Shown here one piece after another: positions 23,450-36,812 of a stretch of 64,000 nucleotides of DNA. The stretch's first letter is position 1. Every line of letters starts with the position of its first letter. Below the pieces are notes generated by a model, which was not told where the DNA came from, made no database searches, and was given only the letters and a program-made list of their open reading frames with translations. This stretch comes from Zanthoxylum bungeanum (lineage: Eukaryota; Streptophyta; Magnoliopsida; Sapindales; Rutaceae). A program made the translations under genes and the position numbers. The DNA is taken from positions 62,001-126,000 of the forward strand of contig SKCR01035557.1 in assembly GCA_019454045.1 (NCBI GenBank), read 5' to 3'.

Positions 23450-24577
23450 GTGGACATTTCTTACCTACAGCTATTTGTTTGGCACTTTGGCTTCAAATTT
23501 TGATAGCACATTAGATTGTATTTTTCAATATTTATATATCGACTTTGGCTTTAGTTGCTGCTGCAAAAAAATTCCATGAAATGACAAAATCTGTGGAATG
23601 GGCATAACCAAAAAAATCATTATGAATTGTCAAGATTATGGATGCAAGCTGTCAAACACTTCCAGATAATGTGTTCACATAATAATACATAATACATAGT
23701 TAATGTCACATGCTATGCAGATGCTGATGCTCAACCACCTAAAATGGTTATTTATATATTGTACTTGCTTTCTTGGCTTGGGAACTGAAATAAAATTAGT
23801 ATATACACTAGTAATGATGAGTGATGATGTGCAAATTATGATAAGAAACATTGCGACATGATGCTTGATGCTTGACGTCCAACAATAACGACTCAACGCG
23901 CGAGACTTTTGAATACAGTTGGTTATGGGGAGGATTCAATATATATACAGTATGTAAAGAAGTTGCTTCCGCTCAGTGTCCAACAACGAAAGTAAATAAA
24001 TATTATTGCTGCTAGACCAACTCTAGTAATGTTATTTCAACCATGTATGAGTTTTCCCCCAAAAATAAAGAAATCAACTTCCAGCCCCCCATACATCATG
24101 ATAAAAGAAAATGGTTCACCTGCACAGACTCCAGTAATGAAAGCAGAATGCAAGCACATCGTATTTCAGTAACACGGAAGTATCAAGAAAAAGAGGCAAC
24201 AGCGTTGATAGCAAATGTAGATTCAAAGTCCATACTGCAATTCTAGTCAAATTTATAAAACAGAAAATCCTACATCAGAAACTGATACAGAGAACCAAAA
24301 AAAATGATTTTCAAGCCAGAAAAATAGAAATACCTTGGACATGGTAAGATCCCACAAATCAGCAACAAGAAACGAAACCTTAAATAATAAACAACAATAG
24401 AGTAATAATTAACAGGTAATAAACAGTAATAACCATAGCACAACCTACCGTTCAATCCCCACCTGGAAAAGATACTGTACATGCATTTGTTGCATAAGCC
24501 CTTGCCAACCAAAAATGTGGTCGCTTCTATGATCCAAACTTTCACCCACAGCCAACCTAAAAAGGATCCAACAACCA
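23450..24577. other. spacer and 3' untranslated side of the SAPS-domain gene
   Basis: No separate gene. The part next to 24577 is expected to be the 3' UTR of the minus-strand gene. Its poly(A) site cannot be placed from sequence alone. Confidence 0.5.
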
Positions 24578-27500
24578 TCACTCAAGAACAGCAACCTCTT
24601 GATCAACCCTCCAGTAGTTTGTGTCATTGAACTCCTTCATTCCAGCCCCACCATCCGGGCTCTCCTGTTCGGGCACTTTTGGGATAATGTTCCTTTTTAA
24701 AGGCCCTGCTTCCCCAACTATTCCCTCCTTGAGAGCCTGTTCCATTGCTTTCTCCGTACCTTCTAATTCCACGCCTACAAATTCGACATCCTCTTCAAAT
24801 AATGAGGGCACTGCAGCAGATCTCTGACTCCCATCACTGCTCACAGTTCCATCACTATAATCCATGGATGTTGAGGACCCATTTGGAAGGGTAGGTTCTA
24901 CACTTGATGGTGAACTACCATCAGAAGTCACTGCCTCTCTACGACTATCAGGATTAACATCAGAAATATCATTATCAATAAACGGATTCAGACTTGACCC
25001 ACTGGCTTGCATATCCGATGGTCCTCCCCATCCCTCCCAATCTGGGAAAGGCCTATCTGTAAACAAGCCTACATTGTCCAGAGTCTCAAACCTGAAGAAA
25101 TCCAAATCATGAGAAGCATTTGCATTCTCACTTGGTCCATTCAAGTCTCCAATGTTTATGGAACCGCTCCCAGGCAACATGTTCAAATAGCTTGTGTCAG
25201 AAGTGGATGTGCCGTTGACAGAATCTTTGACTTCAGTTAACTCATCATCCTCTCCAACAACCACTTCATCGTCACTACTGCTGCTACCACCATTTGCTGC
25301 TCCGTTCAAGTTCATGTCATCCATCATCTCAGAAGGTGATGTGCTAATAGGTGCATTATCAGTTTGGTCATCTTGGAAGGTAAACCAGTTCGAATTCGTG
25401 AATAGACTGCAACAACAAGAATAACATCAAATGTCATGTCATCACTCCTGCAACATGATTAAACAATGGAAACAAAAATGCCCCTAATTTTAAAAACATT
25501 TTTCATATCGAATCAGTCAAAACACCTTCGATCACAAACTCAGCAGAATTCTGATATGACAGTTAAGCTATAGGCTTTGGTTCAACTCCAAATTTCTGGA
25601 AGGATGGATTTCACTCTATCTATGACTCCATTCCTTTTAAGATAATTTTATAAGGCTTGTGGCTTCCAAAACTAAAAAAATCTATATATACATACCACTT
25701 TAAGTTGACTTTGTTTTTGGGCTCAAATGCATGTATTCCTATCTGTTGTGTGTTAACTTTGGAATTAACCATTTTGGCATTTCATGAGTTTCCAGTTTCT
25801 CAGGGGATAAAAGAGGTTAGATGACCATTAAGCTGAACCAAATACTGAAACCACAAGTGACCGAAAATCTGTGCAAGCCAAGAAATCTGAAAGGAGCTTC
25901 GTATGTTAACTGAAATCTCCATATAAGGAACTGTATGTCAGGGTCAATATTACACCCAAGAAGCAGTTAACTGCCTCTTTACAGTGTTTTTTTTGGAATG
26001 GGGTTTTCAGGTCCAACATAAATACCAATTATTAGCGAAAATATTACTCTCTGCATTTCTATATTGCAATCAAATAACTGCATAATAATAAAAATACCAA
26101 TCTATTTTCCCAGTCCAATCCACTAACTCATATTGTGAGTGAAAACTTGAAAGCATAATCAACCAAATGTCAAGAGTATTCTTGAAACTTACCTCCCTTG
26201 ATCATCACCAAGTCTCAGGGAGGATATTACAACTTCAGCAGATTCATTATCAAAGTAGACATCCTGCATATCAAGAAGCAATTTAATATCAAATTACATC
26301 TCAGAAGACAATTCAAAAGACACAACTACGTCAAAGCTTACTCATCCTAGTCTATCTCTAAACTCCCATCAAACTACCTTATCTTCAATTGCAACGAAAG
26401 TCAAAAACTAAAACTATTACCTCATCATCCCGATCAAGAGCTCCATGATCCTGCAACAAGAATGATAGAAGCACAAGTCAGCAACTAAACTTAAAAAAGG
26501 AATGTGAAAGCAGAGCTATGAGCAGATCCATTGTATTATACCTCTTCGCCATCCTCATTCCCATATATTTTATATCTAAAAGCCTGACTTAAGTTATTTG
26601 CAAGAGCTGTAACATCATAATCTCTGTCATGAAGATCATCATCATCACTATCCCTTGTCCTATCTTGCAATGTTGTTGGGCGGCTGCATATTACAAGCAG
26701 TGGGAGACTTTTTAATCAAATAATTATAGAAAGAAACACTAGGAAACTCTGTTTTAGGTTACATTGACCAAGTCTCTCTTCTCAATGATGTACTAACGCA
26801 ACATCAAGATTAAATCAGAGAAATGGTAAGAGCAAATTAAGTACTTTTAAAAATCTCGAAAATTTATAATCGCTATTCTAGTGTTTGAACATAGCTAAGA
26901 TCACTAGCAACAGAACATAAAAAAATAACCAAATGTATGTTCGACTTTGCAACTTGTTTCATATCATACAGATAATCAGCCTGTGGACTTGACGGCCGCC
27001 ATAATCAATACATCCGAGGTGCATATAACAACATCTCTACATACTGACCATCTAATCACATTCCCTACTTATGTGCAATGCATAGCAGAAATGAAGCAAG
27101 AAAATACCCGCATGCCCATCGGTAAACATTTTCGACCGCATTACGTTCTTGCAAGACATTAACTTGCCAATCGCTCCATTCACTGTATTCCTATAAATAA
27201 CAAATCAATTTAAGTAGACTTAGTCAACATATCAGGTACATTTAACCAAACCATCTTTATGAAAAATAGTAGTGCCATAACATTCTATATTCTATTAAAG
27301 GATACTAATTAAGATGCATATTGAATAGCACTTCAGGGAAATCACCTCACTACAGAATCAATAGACAATAACACTTGAACCATAAGGTACAAGCTAAAAG
27401 GGCAGTTCATCGTCCATGTGCAAACTCATCGAGTAGAAGACAGGTTATTTGAAGGAATGTAAAGACAAATTAGAGTTACGATATAGTTACTACTTACTTT

Positions 27501-30500
27501 GTTGTAATGGGAAAATGGTCTAAATAATTTATTCGGAAAGCTAAATTTTAGTATTCAGACAAAATGAAAACTGATCGTCATAAAGTTGTAGTATCTTATT
27601 ATCAAACACCACAATGTACCAACCTGAAGACATGCATTAATGCGGCTGTTGGTGCTGCCTAATTGAACAAGCTTATTACAAATCCTTGTAATGTGTCCAA
27701 CATTTCCTGCCCGTGGTGCTTGCCTTCCAGAAGCAGGTAAAGTTGGCTGCAGTACCAGGGAACATTTCCAAATTATCACAGTTTTCTCTTACAGTCAACA
27801 GAAGAAAGGACAAGAATAATTATCGATGCCATTATATTCCACTACAGAAAATATACAAGGAAATCTGATATAGATAAAATGTGTAACTACAAGCTTCTCC
27901 TACATTATCATTACTTCTTTGTTCTTCTCAAACATTTAGTCTGGAGGAGCATATAGATATGTAAACATGTAATTTGCAACACTTATCATGTTACTGCAAA
28001 ATGACAATTGTGCCAGAAAAAATTGACTGCATAAATATTTGTCTAACTGATCAATAAATCTATCTACCTTATCGGACTCTCCAGAGAGGATAGGACTTTT
28101 GTCAGTTTGGATAATCTTTCCAATCAAATTACAATCTCGAAGAAGATGGTCCACCAAGGTATCACCCTTGCTTTCCAAACAAGAAAATATAATACTCTCC
28201 ACATGGTGATGCAATGCATTATTGTATGGGTACCTAAATTATCACAAATAACAGTCAGGTATGTTCTCATCGAACTAAGAGAACAAAGCAACATCTCTCC
28301 AAGTATGAGATCAAGTTTCTTCTGGATACAACTTGAATTACTCAACCTTATTAAAGTTTAAAAACACAGAATAAAAAGGCTTACTCAAAGAAAAGATCAA
28401 TAACTCTTTGAATGGCTCCTGAGCTGACCAATTCCTTCTCTGCAGCTTCATTGCCTGTTCTCAATAGCACAGCAATGAACTCCACTGTCTGAAAATAATA
28501 ATAAAGGAATTTGGAAGTTAAAAAAGTTGGGAGATTATAAGACAAATAATGATTTCAGGTCAAACTACATCTTCAAGTTCATGATATGCTAGTTCTGCCA
28601 ACAGCGGACAAAGTGACAAACACATGAGCACTCTCGTGAGTCTCTGTTGCAAATTGACAGAGTGCATTTATGCTTTACAATAATAACATCCAATTCTATT
28701 GGTTTCTCACTCAAAATTAGGTTCAACTTGTGTGGTAAATGTACAAAACCGACCTTTAGGCGATGCTTCCCTAGAGGCGGTCTCAATTCTCCATATGTTG
28801 TAGGCAAAACCTTCTCATCAGCTGAAACATTTAGAAGTGTAAGCAAGTCGCCTGCAAAACAATATGTACAATCTTTAATATGATGGATATCAGAGAAAAT
28901 TACATACAAATATAAGGTCCTTCCCAGAAATTTTGATTGGATTTTGTAACATAATTAAAACAAACAAAGGGTATAAGGCTATCAATTTCGAAGAAATAAA
29001 GGCAGCTCCTCAAATACAACATCAATGATTATGTATTTGCTAATATCACATAACCCAAACTACAACTTCTGCAAAGGCAACGTCACCCATGGACAGGGCA
29101 CAACAATAAAAGGAAGCTCCTCAATACAGTAGATAAAAACAACCAGAACATAGAACGAATAATTTCCATTCGGCAAATATGACATTGGTAAATGCTAGAA
29201 ATGATTTCAATTTCATGAAATAAATTTTTAAAACAAAATAAACTTTCAGCAATACCAGCCAAGACTATCTGAGAACATAACAATAATTTTCAGATCAACA
29301 GATTCCCAAAGTTAGTGATTCACTCACAAAGTTTTGGCAGCATTGCACCAATTGTCTCTGGATTTACAGGGATTGGAGACTCATACATATGTTGGCTCCG
29401 AAAAGAATGAATCAAAGGAGAAGAAATTGCTGATCTCTTTGGATCCAACAAAAAGATACACACAGAAAGTGAGTGGACAAGGCCAGATTTTGAATGTGAA
29501 TCTTCCAATGCATGACCAAATATCCTTGCAACGAAACTGCATAAAAGGAAATAGCAAGGTCATTTGCAACTACAAACAGTCAAACACTAATGAAAAGGGG
29601 ATGGAGCAATATAATTGAATGAAATAACACAAAACACAACCAATATAATGAGGGAAATTTAATCCATGCATACCTTGGACTGGAGAGTTTAGTGGCCAAG
29701 GCTGATGGGGCATTCCGAGTTATGGCACACAATGTTTCTGCTGCATTAGCATGAACTTCTGGAGGGCTCTGGTCCATATCACAATTTGTTAGTCCACCAC
29801 AAATATGAAATACTTGATAAATAATACAATTTTAAGTTCATTGAAAACTTCTATCCTGCTAACCATTAGAAATTATGTGATTCATTCCATAGGGAATCCT
29901 TATTCTTGCAAAATCATTCCCTGGATTTTTGTTCAGAGAAGCTGTTACAGTGTTACCTCTAGTTTGGAACAGGGAAAAAAGGGAAAAGAAGGTACATTCC
30001 AACAAAATATGAAGCATAAGGTAACGAATGAAGGATCAGTGACCACATATACACGCAGAGACATGGCTACATTCAAGAAAGAAACTGATTCCAGATAAAA
30101 AGTAACTCTTCAGGAGCTCCAGTGCTCCACAAACTGAGCAAATTAAACCTTCACTCAAACCCGGTAAACACAATGAGGGAAGCCAAGTCAAAGCTGATTC
30201 ACACAAGTACTAACATTTCTTACAAATGGTATCAAGGTATTCTCACCCATTATTTTTTTCTTTTTCTCAACAAACCAACTGTATTCACTCTACCAGATTC
30301 TGGCTTCAAAAACCCAACAAATATAAGAAAGCATGGCTCTATATGGGGTTTCAAGAATGCACAAAGATGCCACACAGAATGTATGGAACAGGCAAGTCAG
30401 AATCTCCAATAGATCTGCTATTTTCCACTTCAGCATTAACAAAATGATGTCATGCATTCATATAGATAGAATTTAGCAGAATGTGGCAATAAGGAGAATG

Positions 30501-33248
30501 TAATTAAAGACACATAAAGATTAGCATCTGCCTCACATGGTGGAAGTAACTACCCCAACAATACAATCTACATTTTTGACAGGATAATATAGCAAATTTA
30601 ACTTCACGTACCGATGGACTCAATTTATCCACAATCATTTCAAGCAAATTGCTGTCAGCCAGCCATTGCATCACATCCATAAAATTGGGATACACATGAT
30701 CATCAGCACCTACAAGCCGAACCAAGACCTGCAAAACGAGCTCATCACAGATCAAATTTTGACTACACATTATATAAAAGAAACATTTTTAATAGAGAAA
30801 CCACCACTGAACCCACAATGTAGAAGGAAAATGGAATTCTCAACTGCCTACCTCCATGATGGAAGTGATCCCTATCAAATCAACCAGCTGACGGAAGACA
30901 TCCGCATGAACCTGTGAAAGATCAAACAGGCTCAAGTCAAAATAGCTTTATAGCACATATGAGGGAGAAATATCAATGTATCAACAACATTTGACAGAGA
31001 ATTGTAGACAAGCATAATCCTGGCATGAAATATAAAAATGGCACTGTGCAAACCTCCTGTTGGTACCTTACACAGTTACACTCAATCCCAAACCAGAGAG
31101 GAAACCATTGAAATAGATGATTGAGAGCTCATCAAAGTATTAAAACTGACATCTTGTTGTATTTGCATCGGAAAAAAGAAATATAATTTTTCTAAAACAC
31201 TTTTCCCTTGAATATCACACTTAGAGAAACCGAAAAGAGATGGCACAGATCCATTGTCTAATCATTCATTCTATTGAAAAGATTACAAAAGGCAAATAGC
31301 AAAGGCATGAATATGACCACGAGCGACGGCAAGTGAAGTAAAAAGGTGCTTGATTAACACGAATGTTTAAGCCACAGAGAGATGCTGTTGAAGAAGATCA
31401 GCAAAGGTAAGACTTGGTAGTGAAGTCTGAGTGTCTGACCAGTGTCAAGTTTGATGCTTGGGAATATAGGACTGGAAATAAAATATTGTCTAGAGCTGAC
31501 TGAAAGTTGGACAAAGGTAAAACCAAAGTAGAATTCAAAGTAACAGGTCAAAACACAGAATGTTCATCCACCACCATCATTAGAAACCTTGCAAAACGCC
31601 ATACAATAGAAGAACTTGCAACATCTTCAACATAAATGTCAGCAGATGTGATTACTTACCTGAACATAGTTCATAAGAGGCACCGTCTTCCGCAACATAA
31701 GGCATACAACAACCTAAATTGAGACACCAAATAGCATTAACAACGAACAATAATAAAATAATAATAAATAAAGTAATTGGTCATGAAACATTACATAATC
31801 CAATTTGAATACCTTGCTGAAATACCCAGCTAGCATGGCACTATGAGAACGGTTTGGTTCCAAGAAGGAGAAAAGTAAGTCCATTAGCTGCAATACAAGA
31901 AAAAGGAAATAAAATCACAGACATGAGCCGCCGCCGCCACCACATCGACTTCTACAGCCACAGGCAATAAATGATCCAGAACAAAAAAAAATGAAATCAT
32001 ACCTCCTCTTCCTCCACCAAAGTCTTAAGAATGACATCAATCTCACATGTGAATATCTCACAGGCAATGAAGGGAAACCTATACATTGTAAAAGAAATAT
32101 TCCTGAGAAATACAATAAAAAAAGAAAAATATGAACAAGCTCGGTAGCCCTCAAGTCAGAGTAACAAACTTGAATGCTCGTTTGCTTTCAGCATCCTCTG
32201 GAGCTTCTTCAACTATATACCGTAACAACTTCTCCACTTGTTCTCTATCCCGTAAACTGCATATGCCAATACAAAATAATTAATCCTCAAGATCTACTTC
32301 TACGTTGTCTAGAATAAAATTTCTACAGTTCACATTTGCAAATCAATGTCTAGTAAATTGTATTATAGACAAAAGAAACTCATAAAAAGAATACAAAATA
32401 TCTGTGCATGATAAAAAAACAACCAAGATCAGTATGGACATGGAAAAGAAATTACAAATTGATAAGACGACTGTTTAACGCTTTGCATTCTTGGATTATC
32501 TCTTCCTCATCCAGCAGCTCTTCCAATGTAAAATTTTCTCTGTCTAATACCGTTTCCACCTAAAAGAAACAGAAATCCAAAAAAAAAAGACGTTAGAACT
32601 TAGAACCATCAAATGAGGGAAACTAGCAAATTTTATCCGCCAACCATGATAACCTTCTCAATAAATGCTGCTCACTTACAATATTGATAAACAAAAACTA
32701 ATAGAACAGTGTGATTAACAGATAATTCAAACAAAATTTGAACAACAAAAAGCATATGAGCCAAATTTTTCAAAAATTATTTCCACTATTTATTCAACCA
32801 ACAAGCAAGTACAAAATGCCAGAGAAAATCAAAGCCAGGTGATTTCAGTCCACTACAAACTTTTAATCAATCTCAAACTACTGAACTACGCATCAATCAG
32901 TCAAAATCAAATCCTAGTTAACATTATCACCACACTAAAACAATGACGAAATTGACAAATGTACAAAAAATAACTAAATTAAAAAATAACTAAATTGACT
33001 GTGATTTAAGAAACAAAACCTCTCCACGCTTTAACACGTGTATAATTAAACAGATAAAACTAATTAATCCGCAGTTTCGTCTTAATAACATCAAAAAATC
33101 CAAAAAAAAAAGGGAAAACAATAAGCAGCTAATTAATTATACATATAAATAAGCTTAAATTTATAAATAAATAAATGAAAATGAGAAATTAGGCGTGAAT
33201 TTGACTTACAGGAGAGGAAGCGGAGATAGAAGGGAGATGCCAAAACAT
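24578..33248 (-). CDS. SIT4 phosphatase-associated (SAPS domain) protein, PP6-type phosphatase regulatory subunit; 19 exons, 853 aa
   Basis: Exons: 33210-33248, 32456-32559, 32170-32256, 32003-32078, 31813-31887, 31660-31713, 30852-30911, 30612-30728, 29674-29768, 29328-29536, 28754-28851, 28385-28488, 28068-28233, 27624-27746, 27108-27190, 26542-26683, 26421-26450, 26193-26263, 24578-25406. All introns are GT/AG and the 2562 nt stay in one frame. It begins MFWHLPSISASSPVETVLD, then ENFTLEELLDEEEIIQECKA. Helical SAPS repeats run to about residue 500, then an acidic region (DSDDDDLHDRDYD) and a Ser/Asp-rich tail ending NDTNYWRVDQEVAVLE. Family members bind SIT4/PP6 catalytic subunits; in Arabidopsis the SAL1-4 proteins act with FyPP on PIN auxin carriers. 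Length fits plant homologues (about 800 aa). The codon split by intron 10 reads TGC (Cys306), where I expect Gly in G-D-L-L-T-L-L-N. It is the only intact cellular gene here. Confidence 0.95.
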
Positions 33249-33480
33249 GACGACGAAAGAAAGAAGTATATGCGATAGATCTGTGACTCTGTGAGCGATA
33301 AAAAAGTGCGAGCAAATCTAGGTAATTTAAAAAAATAAAAACAGAGACAAGAAGCTAGATTCCAGGGGAAGCTAAAGAAACCCTAATTTTTGAGACACGG
33401 CGAGATCGAATCCGTGAAGATCGGTCGATCGAGAGTGAGAGAGAGTCCAAAAAGGAAAGAGGAAAAATAATTTGAAGCAG
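33249..33480 (-). promoter_or_regulatory. 5' UTR and proximal promoter of the SAPS-domain gene
   Basis: Upstream of the ATG on the minus strand is a CT-rich leader containing AAAATTAGGGTTTCTTTAGC and TCTCTCTCACTCTCGATCGA, as in broadly expressed plant genes. Further up, near 33528-33538, AAGCCCAAAATAAC contains a GCCCA (site II-like) element. I see no strong TATA box. The transcription start is not determined. Confidence 0.5.
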
Positions 33481-34106
33481 ATTGAAGCGGAGGAGAGATG
33501 AAGAGGAGAGGGTTAAGAAGTCCAAGTTATTTTGGGCTTCTCGATGGAGGGGCGGAAAAGTACAAATATGGGTACTGCGGATTCAACAATAGCAATTTTT
33601 ACGATTCGGGGGCTGCAGGAACCCATTTAGGACAATCGCGACCGTTCGATCGCCATAACTGGAAAATAAAAAATAAAAAATAAAAACTAAATTTAGGATT
33701 CTTCACATGTTTCACACGAATAATTTGTTGGTGCAACGAAGTTATATGTGATATAATATTATTAATAAATTAATTTATGATATATATGATTTAATATCCA
33801 TATTTTTACTTGTTTTTTTTAATATTTTAACATATATGATAATATATTATTTGATTATTATACAGATAACTTGATACATCCCTTATATTATAGATTTTCT
33901 CATATTAGAGAGATTGCAGTAAAATTATTATTGCAGTCCCCTATTCGCAATTTTTATGTCATGTTTATTTTGTTATGTTATGTTATGTGGTTATGTATGT
34001 ATGTATGTGAGCGAGGATGTGAAGGGCAACACAGTTTTGAAAAAAAAGAGTAGAGGGGAAGTTCAAAATTCAACTTGTAAATTAAAAAAATTAAACATTG
34101 ATATTA
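33481..34106. other. intergenic DNA upstream of the SAPS-domain gene
   Basis: About 180 bp of moderate GC, then AT-rich DNA. A 61-codon plus-strand frame at 33498 overlaps the promoter and looks non-coding. Confidence 0.55.
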
Positions 34107-34123
34107 AGTTTATGTTTAATCTT

Positions 34124-34365
34124 CTTTTTTTTTTTTGGATAACCGGGGTGTACGGGCCAGCTTACGCGCATCTCGACTAATCCCTGGGACCTGTGCCCCG
34201 TGCCCTCAGAAGTTTCCCAACACAGATCATGGTAAGTCGCTGGCTTTTCACACCATGGGGCATGACCCCAAGGAAATGCATATAGTGAGATTCGAACCTT
34301 GAACATGAGAGAGAGCAAACCACTCAAGCCCAAAGCCTTTACCACTGAGGCAACCCCTTGGGGTT
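34124..34365 (-). mobile_element. Au-type tRNA-derived SINE with perfect 17-bp target duplication
   Basis: Read on the minus strand: GGGGTTGCCTCAGTGGTAAA (box A region), GGTTCGAATCTC (box B), a unique body, then GTCGAGATGCGCGTAAGCTG and GGCCCGTACACCCCGG before an A-run. This tail is the hallmark of the plant Au SINE. AGTTTATGTTTAATCTT (17 bp) flanks it perfectly at 34107-34123 and 34366-34382. Confidence 0.9.
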
Positions 34366-34382
34366 AGTTTATGTTTAATCTT

Positions 34383-34917
34383 AAAAGTTCTTTTCTAATC
34401 TTTTGATGGTATTTAATTGTATTTCAAGTAAAATTTTGAGAATTAAAAAAATCATTTTGTATTTACTAGTAAAAGTTCAAAATTTGGGTTTTTGGAAGTA
34501 AAACTTGAAAAAAAAATTAAATTATCTATAACATCCTTATTTAATTTAACAATATTATTTCATTTATTTCATAACACAACTTAAAAAAAACTTGTCTATA
34601 AAATAATTTATATTTTGTAATAAAAGCTCTCATCCACAACTAAACACTTTAAAACGTTTTATTAAAAATTATATTTCTAAAAACTCTACTGGTAAAATCT
34701 CTACTTGAATAAACTATATTTGAAAATATCAAATGGACCCTAAATCTAAAGAATTGACGATGTAGTTGTGGGAATTCGATTATCTTCCTCCATCTCATAT
34801 AATGTCGATTATAAGGTATATCTATTTTGAATATTTATGAAAATATATTTTCGAACTTTGTTTCGGTGAACTTTTGGGCATGCATTATATTAAAATATAT
34901 GTATTTAGATTCTTAAT
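34383..34917. other. AT-rich spacer
   Basis: Nothing I can support as a gene or element. Confidence 0.6.
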
Positions 34918-34922
34918 AAATT

Positions 34923-35863
34923 TGTTGATGTCTGATTTTGGTTCTAGAGGCAAATCGATAAACTTACTCCTCGAACAATCCTTCATCAACTGTGAATTTG
35001 TTTGGTTTGTTGGGAACCAAAGGCAAACTTAGCAAAAGATAGAAAACACACAGACAAGACAGAGGGTTTAACGTGGTTCGACGGAATAGATCCAACCTAC
35101 GTCCACCCGCACAGAGGAAAAAAACTTTTATAACGTGGTCAAGTAATGACCAACCTGCCTATCTCTCATATTCGGCCGACCGACCTCTTACAAGCTCACT
35201 CTTACACTTAAACTTTTTCCTTTCTATTACAAGTGAATAATGAAATAGAATTAGCCAACATTTTACAATGAATTCTGAATCTTTTTATATACTAGGGAAA
35301 ATTCTATTGTTACATCAATCTCATGACGTCAGCCACGTGCATCCACCATTAATGCGATGGCTCTCTTCCCCAACTGTTCTGCCGAAAATAACTCTGCCAC
35401 CTGACATCTCTTTAAACCAAGCTATTATACACTCTGCTACATGTTACCTCCAGCATGTAATCTATCATATTATGTGATAGCGTGTGCTATAAGATAAGCT
35501 GGTGACCTGCTCTTATCACGCCATACCTCTTTGGAAGGTGCAAGTTCCCATGAAGGGCTTACGTCATCGTGACTTGATCACACCACTAACACCTCGACCC
35601 GACCAACTGGGTTGGGCAACTGAAATAATTGGCAGCCTGCCCTGCTGAACTACTGGGTCGGGTCGGTTATGAGGCTTTTACTTCAGTCATCTGAACAACT
35701 CTCCACCTCGGGTAAGGTATCAGGTGCAAACCAATTCTGATCTCTTCACTAGGCACGACACCTCTGCCTCATGGGCCTGGACCCCCGAGCCCAGGAAGTG
35801 GAAATCTCCTATATACCATTACTCGAGATTCTGACTTATTGGGGGTGAAAACCCCCATCAACG
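34923..35863 (-). mobile_element. 3' LTR of the outer gypsy element
   Basis: Plus-strand ends TGTTGATG and CATCAACG form the terminal inverted repeat. About 940 bp, matching 61142-62053 in phrases such as TTTAACGTGGTTCGACGGAA and ACGTCATCGTGACTTGATCA. Confidence 0.8.
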
Positions 35864-36420
35864 TATGTCACATAGTTCTCGGTATCAATGAGTAAGCGAG
35901 TTGTTGCCGGAAACTATAAAAAAATAGTGGTGTACGAAGCCAATGACCGATCTGGTGTCATCGGGCTGATGCATCCTCTAGACACGTTGCAATCCCAAAG
36001 GGATATGATCTGCGAGGTTCTGTGAAAATAGAAAACAGGTCACGAAGGAAAAAAACTCACTTCATCCGGCTATTATTAGAACAACAAGGCCTCGGGGGGT
36101 CGGACAATCATAAGTCACTTGGCAGTAAGGGAATGAACCCTCATTGCACCAATACACAGTAATAGGACCTCGGCGGGACATAACCCAGACCCGAGCCGAT
36201 CTGACAAAGAAAGGCCTCGGGGGAAAGATCGACCCTAAGCCATCTAAGTCGCTTGGTCGCAAGGGAATTAACCCTCATTGCACCAATACATAAGAAAAGG
36301 ACCTCATCGGAACGAATGCAGCCCCGAGCCATAATCTCAAAGTAGTCTCGGTGGAACGAATGCAGCCCCGAGCCAGTGCAATAATTTGGCCACAAGAGAA
36401 TGATCCATCCTTATGCCAAC
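35864..36420. repeat. internal repeats of the outer element, period about 130 bp
   Basis: Phrases AACCCTCATTGCACCAATAC, AAGGCCTCGGGGG and GACCTCGGCGGGAC recur at about 130-bp spacing. Non-coding. Confidence 0.65.
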
Positions 36421-36812
36421 ACTTACATAATGGGATAATCAGAATTACGAGGCATTTTCCCTCCCCGTGATCGGCCTACCCGAAGTTATATAATGGGATA
36501 ACCAGAACTATGGGGGTATTCTCCCTCCCCGTAATCGGCATATCCGATGTTACAGAATGGGATAACCTGTTCTACATGAGCATTCTCCCTCCCCGTGATC
36601 GGCATACCCAATGATACACAATGGGATAGCCGGAGCTACGGGGGCATTCTCCATCCCCGTGGTCGGCATACCTGATGATACACAATGGGATAACCGGAGC
36701 TACGAGGACATTCTCTCTCCCCGTGGTCGGCATACCTGATGATACACAATGGGATAGCCGGAGCTACGGGGGCATTCTCCCTCCCCGTGGTCGACATACC
36801 CGATGATACATA
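36421..36812. repeat. tandem array, period about 61-64 bp, left part
   Basis: About six units of ATACACAATGGGATAGCCGG, then CATTCTCCCTCCCCGTGGTC. Starts at 36613, 36677 and 36741 give a 64-bp step. The array is split by the copia element and continues at 60598-60846. Confidence 0.85.

Noticed and set aside
27936..28214. Independent small genes within the SAPS-domain gene
   Set aside because: These frames are single exons extended into introns; the spliced 19-exon model explains them.
33498..33683. 61-codon plus-strand frame next to the SAPS-domain gene
   Set aside because: It overlaps the opposite-strand promoter and leader, has no recognisable domain, and ends in a low-complexity Lys/Asn tail.
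34124..34365. tRNA gene
   Set aside because: Box A and box B are present, but the downstream body, A-run and 17-bp target duplication make it a SINE, and no cloverleaf is evident.
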